Source: Fodinibius saliphilus
Lineage (GTDB): Bacteria; Bacteroidota; Rhodothermia; Balneolales; Balneolaceae
DNA: 64,000 bases
Assembly (NCBI RefSeq): GCF_005869845.1
Contig: NZ_VAWF01000003.1
Coordinates: 1-64,000, forward strand
Reading direction: 5' to 3'
The notes under the pieces are model-generated. The model was not told the DNA's origin. It saw only the letters and a list, made by a program, of their open reading frames with translations, and searched no databases. Below, piece by piece: positions 25,704 through 35,293 of the stretch. A program made the translations under genes and the position numbers. The stretch's first letter is position 1; the number at the start of each line of letters is the position of its first letter.

Positions 25704-28091
25704 TTAAAATATGCGCGCCACACCAATGTTTACTAAAAAGGCCGGTTCGTCAAGTCGTGCAGCAAAGTCAACACGAAATACACCAAATAGCCCGTTAATA
25801 GATGCACCGGCTTCCCAATAGGTGCCTTCTGTTCCCTGTGGTTGAAACCCTGCTAAGGGAGATTTGAGACTGTTCCATTCAGGCCAGGTGCGAGCGACTC
25901 CCCCAAAAGCAATCAGTCCTATATTACGTTCTACTAGTGGACGCAGTCCCAGTGCTTCAAATGGAATAGTACGAAAGTTATGTTCGATATTTAATGCCAA
26001 ATATTGTTTCCCCTCAAATGGGCGCCCACGGCTGGCACGCATTACTCCAAATGGGCTGGTATTAGATAATGCGACATCAATAGCACCCAGTTTTTGTGTA
26101 GGAAGATTTCCGCTGTAAGTACCGGCTTGGATGTTGATATCCAAGGTGTTAGGCATAAACCTGCGTTGGTAAAATGTGGGAAACGACCAACCCATTTGCG
26201 TATTGTACCGACTAAAGTTAAAGTCGCTGCCAAAACTATCCGATGCGTGCTCAATTTGAAAAAGGATAAAATTTTGTGCGGTTGTTCCAAAGTTATACGC
26301 GTTATCCAGATTATATCCTGCTGTGATATCAATGCTTTGTATTCTGCCCTCGTTGATAGGTGGATTAGCACGATAGTTATCTGAACGTCCGGTTATATCA
26401 TAGGCAGTAGTAGTAATTAGTGAATGATGTTTTTTACTATTAAAGCCCGCAGTAATCGAAAGGTTATCTTTTGGTAGCTTGAGAGAAGAAAATATTCTAA
26501 ATCCTTCAGATCGGAAATAGTCAAAATAGCCTTTGTAGCCCATAAGGTTTGGAATACTAGAATAAAAAGGACTGTAAATCCGGGATTTGTTACGGGGGGT
26601 GGTTTCTGCATTATAGTGTGCACCAACAAAAGCGGATACTTTTTCTTTTTGAAGCCAATTTAAGTTAAGACCTCCCCCGTAGCTCCATTTTTTGTAACCT
26701 GTACTGTATCCCCCCTTAGCATCTAACCGTAGCCTATCTGTTAACTTAATATTGTATTTTAAGCCGGCAAAGAGTTCATCCACACGGTTATATCGAGCAT
26801 CTGGTGAAATATTACCAGGCACTTCACCTAAAAAAGAAAAGGGACCTGTATTTGAGTTCTCATCCTCTTCCATAAACTGTGCTAGAAAACCAGTCGGTTT
26901 AAAAGCCTCTTCCAGGGTAGCAGTACTGTCAACGGTAACATAGGCTTCTTCTTCCTCCGCAGATAATGGAACTGTATCAACTTGTTTGTAGATGAGAGAG
27001 TCGGAAGATACGGTAGTGCTGTCAACACTAAATAGATCCTCTTTTTTATAAAGTGAATCAGGTAGGCTGGTATTTACTTTATAGTTTGTAATACGCGATA
27101 GTTGGTTAAATTGAATTAATGGAAAGTCCAGACCTACCATTGATATTTTAATTTTTCCTCCAATACGTACATCTACCGGAAGCCAGAAATCTTTACCAAA
27201 ATTGTTAAACTGTTGTTCATAGGCGAGGTTGAATGATTTTACCGGGAAGGGAAAGCTTACAACATCATTGGGAGTAAGATCTACTTCAGCTAAGGCATAT
27301 TCTTTATCAATGACATAAACCATACCTTTAAAAAGAGGTTGTAGTTTTCGTTTGGGAGTTACCTTGATTTCAAAAACTGTTTGGTTATCCAAAGAGGTTT
27401 GGTCAATAAGCTCAAAATTGTAATAGTTGAGTGCATCCGGATGGGTAACACCGACGAGTTTAAATCCTGAAATTTTAATGTTATCGTCGTAAAAATTGGG
27501 CAGATAGCTAACCCCGGCAAAATTATCAGCTGCTTCAATGTTGGCCGTTTGCCTTTTTGACTTTAGTACTTCGCGATGCCCCTGTTCTTTATCCCAGAAA
27601 ACTTCAGAAACAGATTCGGTGATGGATACTATGCTTGTGTCGTTAGATATTTTTTGTCGTGTGTAAGCGTCTGCTTCATAGGTATTAAGTTTTCTGCGCC
27701 ACTGTTTCTTACGTTTTATCACCTCTCGCATAATTCGAATGCCGGGATCTTCATCAGTTACAACGATCTCTTGCATATTCGTTATGGCGGGTTTTAGCGT
27801 GAAGTCTTGCTGTTTTTTCGATTGGCTAGTGATTTTTCTTCGAACTGATTGATATCCGAGATAACGTACAATAACTGTTGCGGGAAGTAACGAGTCCGGA
27901 ATTGATAATGAGTAATTACCATCAGTATTGGTGATAGTACCTTTATAAGTGCCCTCAATAAGAATATTAGTGGAAGGTAGGGTTTCACCGGTTTTTGCAT
28001 CACTTACGGTTCCCGAAATAGTATGTTGTGCTTTTATTGTGACACTTATTGGTAATAATAGAAAAAGTAATAAGAACTGTTTCGCTTCCAC
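25704..28091 (-). CDS. DUF5686 / carboxypeptidase-regulatory-like outer membrane protein
   Basis: A 795-residue predicted outer-membrane protein. Signal peptide at residues 1-21 (ending IKAQ), then a carboxypeptidase D regulatory-like beta-sandwich (about 22-105; TISGTVSDAKTGETLPSTNI), then the DUF5686 region, with the conserved motif MREVIKRKKQWRRKLNTYEADAY and a C-terminal beta-barrel-like half ending in VNIGVARIF with a terminal Phe. The family is characteristic of Bacteroidota; its function is unknown. It is not a TonB receptor, as no plug domain is visible. Single gene, divergent from the kinase gene that follows. Confidence 0.88.
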   Translation of the reverse strand: MEAKQFLLLFLLLPISVTIKAQHTISGTVSDAKTGETLPSTNILIEGTYKGTITNTDGNYSLSIPDSLLPATVIVRYLGYQSVRRKITSQSKKQQDFTLKPAITNMQEIVVTDEDPGIRIMREVIKRKKQWRRKLNTYEADAYTRQKISNDTSIVSITESVSEVFWDKEQGHREVLKSKRQTANIEAADNFAGVSYLPNFYDDNIKISGFKLVGVTHPDALNYYNFELIDQTSLDNQTVFEIKVTPKRKLQPLFKGMVYVIDKEYALAEVDLTPNDVVSFPFPVKSFNLAYEQQFNNFGKDFWLPVDVRIGGKIKISMVGLDFPLIQFNQLSRITNYKVNTSLPDSLYKKEDLFSVDSTTVSSDSLIYKQVDTVPLSAEEEEAYVTVDSTATLEEAFKPTGFLAQFMEEDENSNTGPFSFLGEVPGNISPDARYNRVDELFAGLKYNIKLTDRLRLDAKGGYSTGYKKWSYGGGLNLNWLQKEKVSAFVGAHYNAETTPRNKSRIYSPFYSSIPNLMGYKGYFDYFRSEGFRIFSSLKLPKDNLSITAGFNSKKHHSLITTTAYDITGRSDNYRANPPINEGRIQSIDITAGYNLDNAYNFGTTAQNFILFQIEHASDSFGSDFNFSRYNTQMGWSFPTFYQRRFMPNTLDINIQAGTYSGNLPTQKLGAIDVALSNTSPFGVMRASRGRPFEGKQYLALNIEHNFRTIPFEALGLRPLVERNIGLIAFGGVARTWPEWNSLKSPLAGFQPQGTEGTYWEAGASINGLFGVFRVDFAARLDEPAFLVNIGVARIF

Positions 28092-28341
28092 TGGAATCTG
28101 TTTTTTATTTATGGATATATAAGAGGTGTAGTACTATTATTTGTATTTAAGGTTACATGCAAATATGAAACTGTAAGTATTTTTGGTTGTTATTAGAAGA
28201 AATAAAGAAGGAATCGTTTCTGAGTGTGTTCTGAGATATGAAGCTATAGCAATATTAATTTTTTTTAATATATTGAGAGTTCAATACCTTTAGTAATAGA
28301 GTTGGCTGTTATCAGAATTTTAGGTAGGTAGAAATAAATAT

Positions 28342-29940
28342 ATGAGTGATCAAGAAGCACAAAGGGGATATTATTGGCAACCGGTTACATTTGAACTACT
28401 TTTATCTAATTACTCTTTGTCTGATGGACGCTTATGGGGAATCTTAAGTGGTTGGATTTTAGCTGTAATTGCTACTCTTGCTGCTACAGTTTTTCTGTTG
28501 CCAGAGGAATGGTTGTTGCTTGAAGGGAGTAGAAATAAAATCGTGCAGTTTTTTCTTTTCAACCCAGCCTTAATACTGGGAATGCTTCTTTTTTTCTGGT
28601 TTGGATTTGAATGGGGCTTTATTCCAATTTTTCTTTGTTCATTTATTATTGCTTTTTACTCGGGCATGGCTTGGGGTTGGGCTCTAATTTTTGGAATCGC
28701 ATTTGTATTTGGTTTAGCAATATGTGCTACAGCTTACCGTGCTTTTGGAATATCCCATGATCTGAGATCGTTCAAAAGTATGGTGTTTTTTATCTCTATC
28801 TCATTCATTGGCTCCATAGGAAGCTCCCTAGGTGCATTTATATGGAGTTTTTCTCACCGTCTTTCTGCTTTTGATACGCTTGTAATTTGGAAAGGCTGGT
28901 GGAGCGGATCCTTCTTGCAGGCTTTGTTGATTATTGGACCACTTTTATGGATAGGAACACCTGCTGTAGAGCGGTTAAAAAGAAAGTGGTTTGAGTTTAC
29001 TGAAGATCAAGGTGTGTCTTTGAAGTGGATCATTGGTGCTGTTGCTTCTATAACAGGAGCACTCTCACTTTTTATTTTTTCGGGTAAATTTCTAGGAGAG
29101 ATGCGGGTTCAAGAGGTGATGGAAAGTCAAAAGTCAGCAACAGTTATTGATGTTGTAAATGCATTGGAGTCTTTTGAAATTATATCTTGGATCTCTATAG
29201 GTATTATTGTGCTAACCGGTTATGGGGCTTTTAAGTTAATAAGCGGTTGGAACAGACGGCTGACCAGAGAAGTTAAAGTAAGGACAGAGGAATTAAACGA
29301 AAGCCAGGAGAAGCTAAAAGTCTCACTGGAAGAGAAGGAGCTTTTATTACGTGAAATCCATCATCGTGTTAAAAATAATATGGCACTAGTAAGTGCCCTG
29401 TTAGAGTTACAGCAAATTAAATCAGGAGACCAAGCTACGCTAGCTAATTTTAGGACTGTACGGTCTCGGATAAAATCCATGGCAATGGCTCATGAAGTTT
29501 TGTATGAAAATGAATCACTGTCTAATATAAGCATGAAATCATATGTAGAACGGGTAGGTAAGCTTACGCATCAATCTTTTGGAGGTGGTGCTACTAATGT
29601 AGAGTTAAAGACGGATATTGAAGATACAAATTTAGACATGGCTTATTCTATTCCGTTAGGTCTTTTTATTAACGAAACTTTGATTAATGCCTATAAACAT
29701 GCTTTTGATGGAAAAGACAAGGGTTGTATTTGGTTAGAGAGCGTAATAAAAGATGGGAAAGTTAACTTTGTGATTCGTGATAACGGTGTTGGGTTACCTG
29801 ATGAACTCAATGAAATCAAAAAGAATTCTTTGGGGATAAGTCTTATTAAGAAGTTTGCAAAGCAGTTAAAAGCAGATCTTACTGTTGAGACCAATGAGGG
29901 AGAGGGAACTAAGTACTCTTTAGTATTTAGTGTCGATTAA
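28342..29940 (+). CDS. Membrane histidine kinase, MASE1-like sensor, HisKA_2
   Basis: A 532-residue inner-membrane sensor kinase. About eight hydrophobic segments in residues 30-310 form an integral sensor resembling MASE1 (for example the segment around SGSFLQALLIIGPLLW). After a short coiled linker comes a HisKA_2-type dimerisation domain with HH at residues 340-341 (REIHHRVKNNMALVSALLEL), then an HATPase domain (INETLINAYKHAFDG, DNGVGLPDE, LGISLIKKFAKQL). This HisKA_2 class is common in light- and stress-related kinases. No response regulator is adjacent. A strong terminator follows at 30063. Confidence 0.9.
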   Translation: MSDQEAQRGYYWQPVTFELLLSNYSLSDGRLWGILSGWILAVIATLAATVFLLPEEWLLLEGSRNKIVQFFLFNPALILGMLLFFWFGFEWGFIPIFLCSFIIAFYSGMAWGWALIFGIAFVFGLAICATAYRAFGISHDLRSFKSMVFFISISFIGSIGSSLGAFIWSFSHRLSAFDTLVIWKGWWSGSFLQALLIIGPLLWIGTPAVERLKRKWFEFTEDQGVSLKWIIGAVASITGALSLFIFSGKFLGEMRVQEVMESQKSATVIDVVNALESFEIISWISIGIIVLTGYGAFKLISGWNRRLTREVKVRTEELNESQEKLKVSLEEKELLLREIHHRVKNNMALVSALLELQQIKSGDQATLANFRTVRSRIKSMAMAHEVLYENESLSNISMKSYVERVGKLTHQSFGGGATNVELKTDIEDTNLDMAYSIPLGLFINETLINAYKHAFDGKDKGCIWLESVIKDGKVNFVIRDNGVGLPDELNEIKKNSLGISLIKKFAKQLKADLTVETNEGEGTKYSLVFSVD

Positions 29941-30062
29941 AAATACGCTTATCTACTGTTATCTGCTTGTTACGAGCAGGGGAATAGGGAAACCTGAGAA
30001 GGTAAAGGCTATATTAGCTATTTGGAATGGAAGCGAGTAATTAAAGTATTAGGTAGGCCTAA

Positions 30063-30100
30063 TAAAAAAAAGGCGATCTCATTTCGAGATCGCCTTTTTC
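30063..30100. terminator. Bidirectional terminator
   Basis: A perfect ten-base stem (AGGCGATCTC with GAGATCGCCT, five-base loop) has an A run on the left and a T run on the right, so it can end both the kinase gene and the convergent OmpA gene. Confidence 0.92.
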
Positions 30101-30129
30101 TATTCATCTATTCTTCTAACAGATCCTTA

Positions 30130-31077
30130 TTAGTTATTAGGAGTATACTGATAAGGATTTAATGGATGAGATTCTGCACGACGATTCTTGCGGCAACCAA
30201 TTTCATCGGTCATATCCATGCAAGGTTGTGGTGCTTTACCTAATCCACGAGATTCAATACGGTTTTCAGCAAGACCGTTCTCAATGTAGAATTGCGTAAC
30301 TGCTTCGGCACGACGCTTGCTAAGACGTAAGTTGTACTGATCTCCACCAACATGGTCGGTGTAAGCATCAATACGGACACGAAACTTCTTAGAATCCATC
30401 AATTTCTTAATGTTTTCATTTAGGATTCTAGCAGCTTCTTCGTCGATATTAGACTTGTCAAAATCAAAGTTTACGGTTTCGAGGGATCCTTCTTCGAGAT
30501 ATGCGGGATCAGAGCCGTCATTTAGGTTAGTGCCCATCTCGAGTTCTTGTGAGTCTGTGAACCCATCTCCATCAGAGTCGCTGTTGTTGGGGTCGCTGTT
30601 GTGTTCGTTGATTTCATCATAGTCATTGATGCCATCACCATCAGAATCAGCAGCATTAGGATCAGTACGGTACTCATTTACTTCTTCACCGTCACTTAGT
30701 CCATCATCATCACTGTCAGAGTTATTGGGATCAGTGTTATGGGAGTTAACTTCTTCACCATCACTGAGTCCATCTCCATCGCTGTCAGCAGCATTAGGGT
30801 CAGTATCGTATTCATTGATTTCTTCACCATCGCCCAATCCGTCACCATCGCTGTCGGCTTCAAGGGGATTAGTGTCGTATTCATTCATTTCTGCCCAGTC
30901 ATTAAGACCGTCGCTGTCTGTGTCAAGCGTTTGGAGGGTTTCTTTGTCAAGAGATTGTAAGTATTCAAGAGTTCTTTCCGATGGTTCCCGGAGTTCTTCG
31001 GAACCGGAACAAGCTGTAAGCAAGGTCATCCCAAGAAACACGGAAGAGACAAGTAGAATCAATTTTGAGTTTATCAT
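30130..31077 (-). CDS. OmpA-family lipoprotein with thrombospondin type 3 repeats
   Basis: A 315-residue outer-membrane lipoprotein that can tie the envelope to peptidoglycan. Lipobox LLTAC gives a lipid Cys at residue 23. Six tandem 23-residue Asp-rich repeats (about residues 52-189; consensus DSDGDGLSDGEE...) are thrombospondin type 3 calcium-binding repeats. The C-terminal OmpA domain (about 195-305) has VNFDFDKSNID and the peptidoglycan-binding stretch with SKRRAEAV and ENRIESRG. It is a single gene, divergent from the tRNA gene upstream. Structural and calcium-dependent roles are inferred from family knowledge. Confidence 0.94.
   Translation of the reverse strand: MINSKLILLVSSVFLGMTLLTACSGSEELREPSERTLEYLQSLDKETLQTLDTDSDGLNDWAEMNEYDTNPLEADSDGDGLGDGEEINEYDTDPNAADSDGDGLSDGEEVNSHNTDPNNSDSDDDGLSDGEEVNEYRTDPNAADSDGDGINDYDEINEHNSDPNNSDSDGDGFTDSQELEMGTNLNDGSDPAYLEEGSLETVNFDFDKSNIDEEAARILNENIKKLMDSKKFRVRIDAYTDHVGGDQYNLRLSKRRAEAVTQFYIENGLAENRIESRGLGKAPQPCMDMTDEIGCRKNRRAESHPLNPYQYTPNN
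30511..30924 (-). repeat. Six tandem 69-bp repeats encoding TSP3 units
   Basis: Six in-register copies of a 69-bp unit encode the 23-residue Asp-rich calcium-binding repeats of the OmpA lipoprotein. Copies differ mostly by synonymous or conservative changes. Such arrays can expand or contract by recombination. Confidence 0.85.
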
Positions 31078-31269
31078 CGTGTTGCTGTGTAAGTTTTAAA
31101 GTTAATTTTTAAGCTGATGAAAAATAGAAGTTTACTTTATAATCTAAAACTGTTCCATAAAATAATTACCAATAATATGTTATCATTTACTATTAAAAAC
31201 AAAAAGAAAGTAGATAGATCAAAAAATGTGAATTGAGTAAAATAATCCTTATAATTGCCATTCGTTAAT

Positions 31270-31343
<74 letters not shown>

Positions 31344-31979
31344 CTTACTTTTCCCCTCTTTCAATAGTATCTAATTCATTATTAAAGGAATTGTTCCAGC
31401 TTTATTGGGATGAAATGGAAGTAATGGATATGGGTGGCCGGCATTTCTTTTTTCTTAGGCACGCTAATATGATGATTTTTATACTCATAAGATGGGCGTT
31501 ATTGTTTGCCTTGTATCTTTTCATTCTTACTCTATAGGAAACCAATATTTGTTATCTTGGACCTCATAATACCAAAATATATAAATGGGAAATGGTAACC
31601 CACTGATTTTAATTATGTAGGTTATTGTAGTATATTATCGCTTTTGAGTCTTGTATGGCATAATCGAATTGAGTTATACTACTGAATAGCTAAAAAAATT
31701 GGTCCATATGGGTGATAGTAACTAATAAATCCCTCAAAACTATAGGATAGATAAAAGGAAATATATCTGTTTTTCCCTGCCGTTGCATAAGGTGTTGGCT
31801 CCCTTGTGCTTATAGAAGTATATAGGTTATGCTTTTTATAACCTACTGATAAAAAATAATCAGGTTTAGATCTTTTTATGGCGTAATAATACACCATAAA
31901 ACCTTGTAAATGGAATTTAATCCAATATTTTTTATATTGTAAAGGTATGCCTTTACCCAATATTTATGTAATATAAGTT
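31344..31979. other. AT-rich intergenic stretch between tRNA-Ala and integrase-like gene
   Basis: 636 bases, strongly AT-rich, with no supportable gene. The only longer frames are a plus-strand one that starts inside the tRNA and a Tyr/Lys-rich minus-strand one at 31679-31960; neither has domain features. No second copy of the tRNA 3' end was seen in it. The right end holds the palindrome at 31934-31963. Confidence 0.65.
31934..31963. promoter_or_regulatory. Inverted repeat before integrase-like gene
   Basis: ATATTG-TAAAGG then TATG then CCTTTA-CC-CAATAT: a nearly perfect palindrome with 12-base arms and a two-base insertion on the right arm. It ends 17 bases before the start codon of the integrase-like gene, so an operator or a 5' RNA hairpin is likely. 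Confidence 0.55.
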
Positions 31980-33128
31980 ATGCCTAAAAGAAAACTAACC
32001 GAAGAGTTTATAAATGATTTGGAGTCGCCCAGCGAGCAGGTAGAGTTTTATGATACCTTGGTAAAGGGATTAATTCTTCGCCTTTCTAAATCCGGGACCA
32101 AGTCATTTAGTTATCGTTCTTTTGATGGGGAAAAGCACCAGCGACATACAATAGGGAAATATCCCGCCTGTACATTAGCTGAGGCGAGGCATCAAGTAAA
32201 TAGGCATAAGGTCACAGAATTAGATGCAGAACAGGAAATGTCTCAGGATGTGCCTGATTTCGAAGAGATAGCGGAACAATTTATACAAAATCATTTACCG
32301 ACTTTAAGTAATAGTACCAGTCGAGAGTATAAAAGGATTATCAATCGCGAACTGATGCCTGTGTTCGCAAAGTTCAATGTTCGGAATATGACTAAGGAGC
32401 AAATCGACAAATTGCTTGATCACAAAGCAAATAGAGAAGGTTCCTTAACAATGGCTAACAGGATGCGGGCTGTGTTAAGTAGCATTTTTTCTTTTGGCAT
32501 TGATGAGGAGGTTATTTTTTATAACCCGGTAAATGCCACTAAGACCTACGATGTCGTTCATAAGAGGCCTAATCGGCACTATAACGAGCTCGAAATCAGG
32601 GAGCTATGGAAAAGTTTTGGCAAACAGAAACAGCCTATGGGAGAGTTGTTAAAAGTCTTATTAGTGCAGGGACAGCAGAAAAATGAGACCATACAGATGC
32701 GCTGGCAAGATATTCAGAATAATATGTGGGTAATTCCTGGAGAAATATCGAGGACTGGAGAGCCACATGAGGTGCCGCTTGGAAATATTACTCAGCAAAT
32801 TATACAGAGTTTAAAGCCGTACAGTGGAAACAGTACGTATATATTTGCTTCTACACGCAAAAAAAATGCTCCACTAACAACTACAAAGAATGCTGCACAA
32901 AGGATTCGTAAAACAACAACGGTCGAAGATTTCAAAGTTCGACATTTAAGACAAACAGTTAGTGTTTATATGGCGAGGTTGGGTGTTGATGAAAAAGTGT
33001 TGTTGAAGCTATTTAATTACACGGAAGGTCATAATGTATTATCATCCCTTTATGGTAAGAATGATTACGCTGAGGGGAAGAAAAAAGCTATAACCAAATG
33101 GGAAAGTTGTTTATTGGATATTTTATAA
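31980..33128 (+). CDS. Degenerate P4-type tyrosine recombinase-like protein
   Basis: A 382-residue protein with the layout of P4-family integrases: an N-terminal DUF4102-like arm-binding domain (residues about 1-75; YDTLVKGLILRLSKSGTKSF and IGKYPACTLAEARHQV), a SAM-like core-binding domain (about 93-190), and a C-terminal catalytic fold (about 200-378). By eye alignment with the family, the catalytic residues are mostly replaced: ArgI is Gln233 (LLVQGQQKNE), the beta-hairpin Lys is Arg258 (SRTGEPHEVPL), HisII is Arg321, and the His of LNH is Tyr347. ArgII (Arg324, VRHLRQT) and Tyr358 (SSLYGK) remain. The frame is intact. It lies 636 bases after tRNA-Ala on the same strand. It may be a remnant, or a DNA-binding protein kept for another use. 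Confidence 0.82.
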   Translation: MPKRKLTEEFINDLESPSEQVEFYDTLVKGLILRLSKSGTKSFSYRSFDGEKHQRHTIGKYPACTLAEARHQVNRHKVTELDAEQEMSQDVPDFEEIAEQFIQNHLPTLSNSTSREYKRIINRELMPVFAKFNVRNMTKEQIDKLLDHKANREGSLTMANRMRAVLSSIFSFGIDEEVIFYNPVNATKTYDVVHKRPNRHYNELEIRELWKSFGKQKQPMGELLKVLLVQGQQKNETIQMRWQDIQNNMWVIPGEISRTGEPHEVPLGNITQQIIQSLKPYSGNSTYIFASTRKKNAPLTTTKNAAQRIRKTTTVEDFKVRHLRQTVSVYMARLGVDEKVLLKLFNYTEGHNVLSSLYGKNDYAEGKKKAITKWESCLLDIL

Positions 33129-33332
33129 GTAGTTGATCCTATAGTATGTCGTCCTCGTGAAGGATCAAGGATACCCCATCCCGTACGCTAGATTAGTGAT
33201 TAGGGCTTTTTTTTTGCCATATGGGCTATACTTTTAGTATTATAGTTATATTCATGAAGTATGATTTTTGATGTATATCAGCTGGGGAGCATACTGGTTT
33301 TAATTCTCATTTATTACAAATTGATTTAGGGT

Positions 33333-34517
33333 ATGGAAGCTCAAGCGAAAAGATTACAGGATTTTGTCATACTTGGCATTGCATTCCTTTTTTGTGTGCT
33401 ATCGGCATATTCAGTTAATGCTCAAGCTGATTTATCTATGCGAGTTGAAGTCAATGAGACATTGGCAAATTCAAAAACTATCAATATAGAGTCTCTGGTA
33501 GCCAATGATGGGAAAGGTCCTACTCTTTTTAAAATGTTTTTAATAAATGAGAATAATTTTGATTATGCTAACAACTTATACTTTGAAATCTTAATCAGTT
33601 CAGATAAGGTAGGGCCAATAGCAGAGGTTACGCAGGTTCGAGGCCAACCATTTAGTTTAAGTCCGGGGCAGCAGGTGTTTGCCACCAATAATAATATAGG
33701 TGATGGACTGCCTGGAGTAGAAGAGGCTATTGCCTTTGATGGAGGCTTAACATCACAAGGGCAAAATTTCATTAATAGTTTAGGAGCTTCTACCACTTTA
33801 CCTGCAGATCGTTATCAGATCCAAATTAATATTTACCAAGGTTCTGAACTGCAGAATAAGGTGGCCTCTGATATGGCTGAAATGGGCACAAGTATTGTAC
33901 AAGAGGCTCAGGATTTCTATTTACTTAGCCCGGGCGATGTGTTGGGTTCTAATGCTCGCATATCTAATCCATATCCCAACTTTCAATGGCAAGGACCAAC
34001 CGGAAATTCATATCGTCTTGTTATTGTGGAAGGAAGGAATAACGAGAGTCCGGAATCACTTCTTGAAGGAGCATTAAGTACATCTGCAACTCAGGGGAAG
34101 GGGGTATCAGGAAGTGGTTCTCTTATTGGTTATGAGATGTTGGATAGAGTAGTGGACCAATCTATTTTTCAGTATCCGAATAGTGGTGTTCAAGATTTAG
34201 AAGCTGGTAAAATATATTATTGGCAAGTTATAGGATTACGGGAAACAAGTAGTAGTATAGAAGAGAATAAATCTGAAATTTGGAGCTTTACTTTAGCTGG
34301 TGACAGGCGCGGTACCGTATCAGGAGTCCCAGGAATGCAAAGAGCGTTGGAGCAAATACTTGGAGGGCAGTTCGATCAGTTTAGTAGCGAGGGGTACTCA
34401 TTTGAATCAGTCATAATTGATGGCAAGGTATATCGTGGCGGACAGGCTCTCCAAAAGATAAGAGAGCTCGTGCAAAAAGCTGAAAATGGTGATGTTTCAA
34501 TAGTAATTGAAAGGTAA
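33333..34517 (+). CDS. Secreted protein of FecR/CHASE2 cluster, FN3-like segment
   Basis: I do not recognise a named family. The 394-residue product has a signal peptide (hydrophobic FVILGIAFLFCVLSAYSVNAQA, cleavage near residue 32). The N-terminal half (to about 195) looks all-beta (NDGKGPTLFKMFLINENN... ILISSDKVGP). Residues about 205-320 resemble a fibronectin-III or Ig-like unit: YPNFQWQG, YRLVIVEGR, YYWQVIGL, SEIWSFTL. The last 70 residues are helical and charged. It is the first gene of a tight same-strand cluster with a 6-base gap to the FecR gene. Role in envelope sensing is inferred from the neighbours only. Confidence 0.75.
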   Translation: MEAQAKRLQDFVILGIAFLFCVLSAYSVNAQADLSMRVEVNETLANSKTINIESLVANDGKGPTLFKMFLINENNFDYANNLYFEILISSDKVGPIAEVTQVRGQPFSLSPGQQVFATNNNIGDGLPGVEEAIAFDGGLTSQGQNFINSLGASTTLPADRYQIQINIYQGSELQNKVASDMAEMGTSIVQEAQDFYLLSPGDVLGSNARISNPYPNFQWQGPTGNSYRLVIVEGRNNESPESLLEGALSTSATQGKGVSGSGSLIGYEMLDRVVDQSIFQYPNSGVQDLEAGKIYYWQVIGLRETSSSIEENKSEIWSFTLAGDRRGTVSGVPGMQRALEQILGGQFDQFSSEGYSFESVIIDGKVYRGGQALQKIRELVQKAENGDVSIVIER

Positions 34518-34523
34518 TAGATT

Positions 34524-35255
34524 ATGAGGCGTTACAATAGCATAACTTCTAAATTAGGTTTCTTGTTGCTCCTTGGTGGAACGATAACTGTAGTAGCAGC
34601 TCTTACGAAAATTGAAAATCCGGATCGCCCCTTAGCTTTTGTACAAAAATTTAAGCCCAGTGTAGGCATAGAAAAGGCAGGAACATTTGAGGATATTAAA
34701 AAACGGGGTAAACCCCTTTTTGACGGAGATACCTTGCGGACAAATGAAAATGGATTTGCATTGGTTCAATTCATGGATAAAAGCCTGGCAAAGGTGAAAC
34801 CGGAATCGCGCCTTATTGTGGAAGGGAAGGTGGAAGGCAAACAGAACACTAGTACTCGCATTGGATTAGAGGCAGGAGAAATATTTCTTAATGTTACAAA
34901 GCAGGGTAGAGATAACTTTGAAGTAGCAACTAATACAACGGTGGCTTCAGTAAAAGGCACAGACTTCGGTGCCACTTCAAATAGTTATTTTTGGGTAGAA
35001 GAAGGTATTGTTGAGTTACTAGCTACTGAAACAGGAGAGTCTGCAGAGCTTACTGATGGAAATTATGGACAGGTTCTTTCTGATGGCACTATTGATACCG
35101 GCACTTTGACAGAAGACGAGATTGAAGAACGAAATAAAGAGTATGACCAGATGGAAGAAAGTCTGGATCCTGAAATTATTGAAATTCGATTTGTAGATGA
35201 AAATGGTCAACAAAGAGTGATCAAGGTTAAGGTTTTTGAAAACGAAAACAATTAA
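34524..35255 (+). CDS. FecR-domain protein
   Basis: A 243-residue exported or membrane-anchored protein with one N-terminal hydrophobic segment (KLGFLLLLGGTITVVAAL) and a FecR domain at about residues 45-160: GKPLFDGDTLRTNENGFALV, then ESRLIVEGK, then FEVATNTTVASVKGTDFGA. The C-terminus is acidic (residues about 190-240, many Glu/Asp). Classical FecR proteins relay an outer-membrane signal to a FecI sigma factor, but no sigma factor is near. In cyanobacteria and other bacteria FecR-like proteins also occur beside CHASE2 proteins, which fits this cluster. Gap to the next gene is 38 bases. Confidence 0.9.
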   Translation: MRRYNSITSKLGFLLLLGGTITVVAALTKIENPDRPLAFVQKFKPSVGIEKAGTFEDIKKRGKPLFDGDTLRTNENGFALVQFMDKSLAKVKPESRLIVEGKVEGKQNTSTRIGLEAGEIFLNVTKQGRDNFEVATNTTVASVKGTDFGATSNSYFWVEEGIVELLATETGESAELTDGNYGQVLSDGTIDTGTLTEDEIEERNKEYDQMEESLDPEIIEIRFVDENGQQRVIKVKVFENENN

Positions 35256-35293
35256 TTAAATATAAGTTATTGCTGGGGTACAGGGTTTCAGTA

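Noticed and set aside
31679..31960. A 93-codon minus-strand frame rich in Tyr and Lys next to the integrase-like gene.
   Set aside because: No recognisable domain, no good ribosome binding site, and composition like the surrounding AT-rich noncoding sequence; its start also falls in the palindrome.
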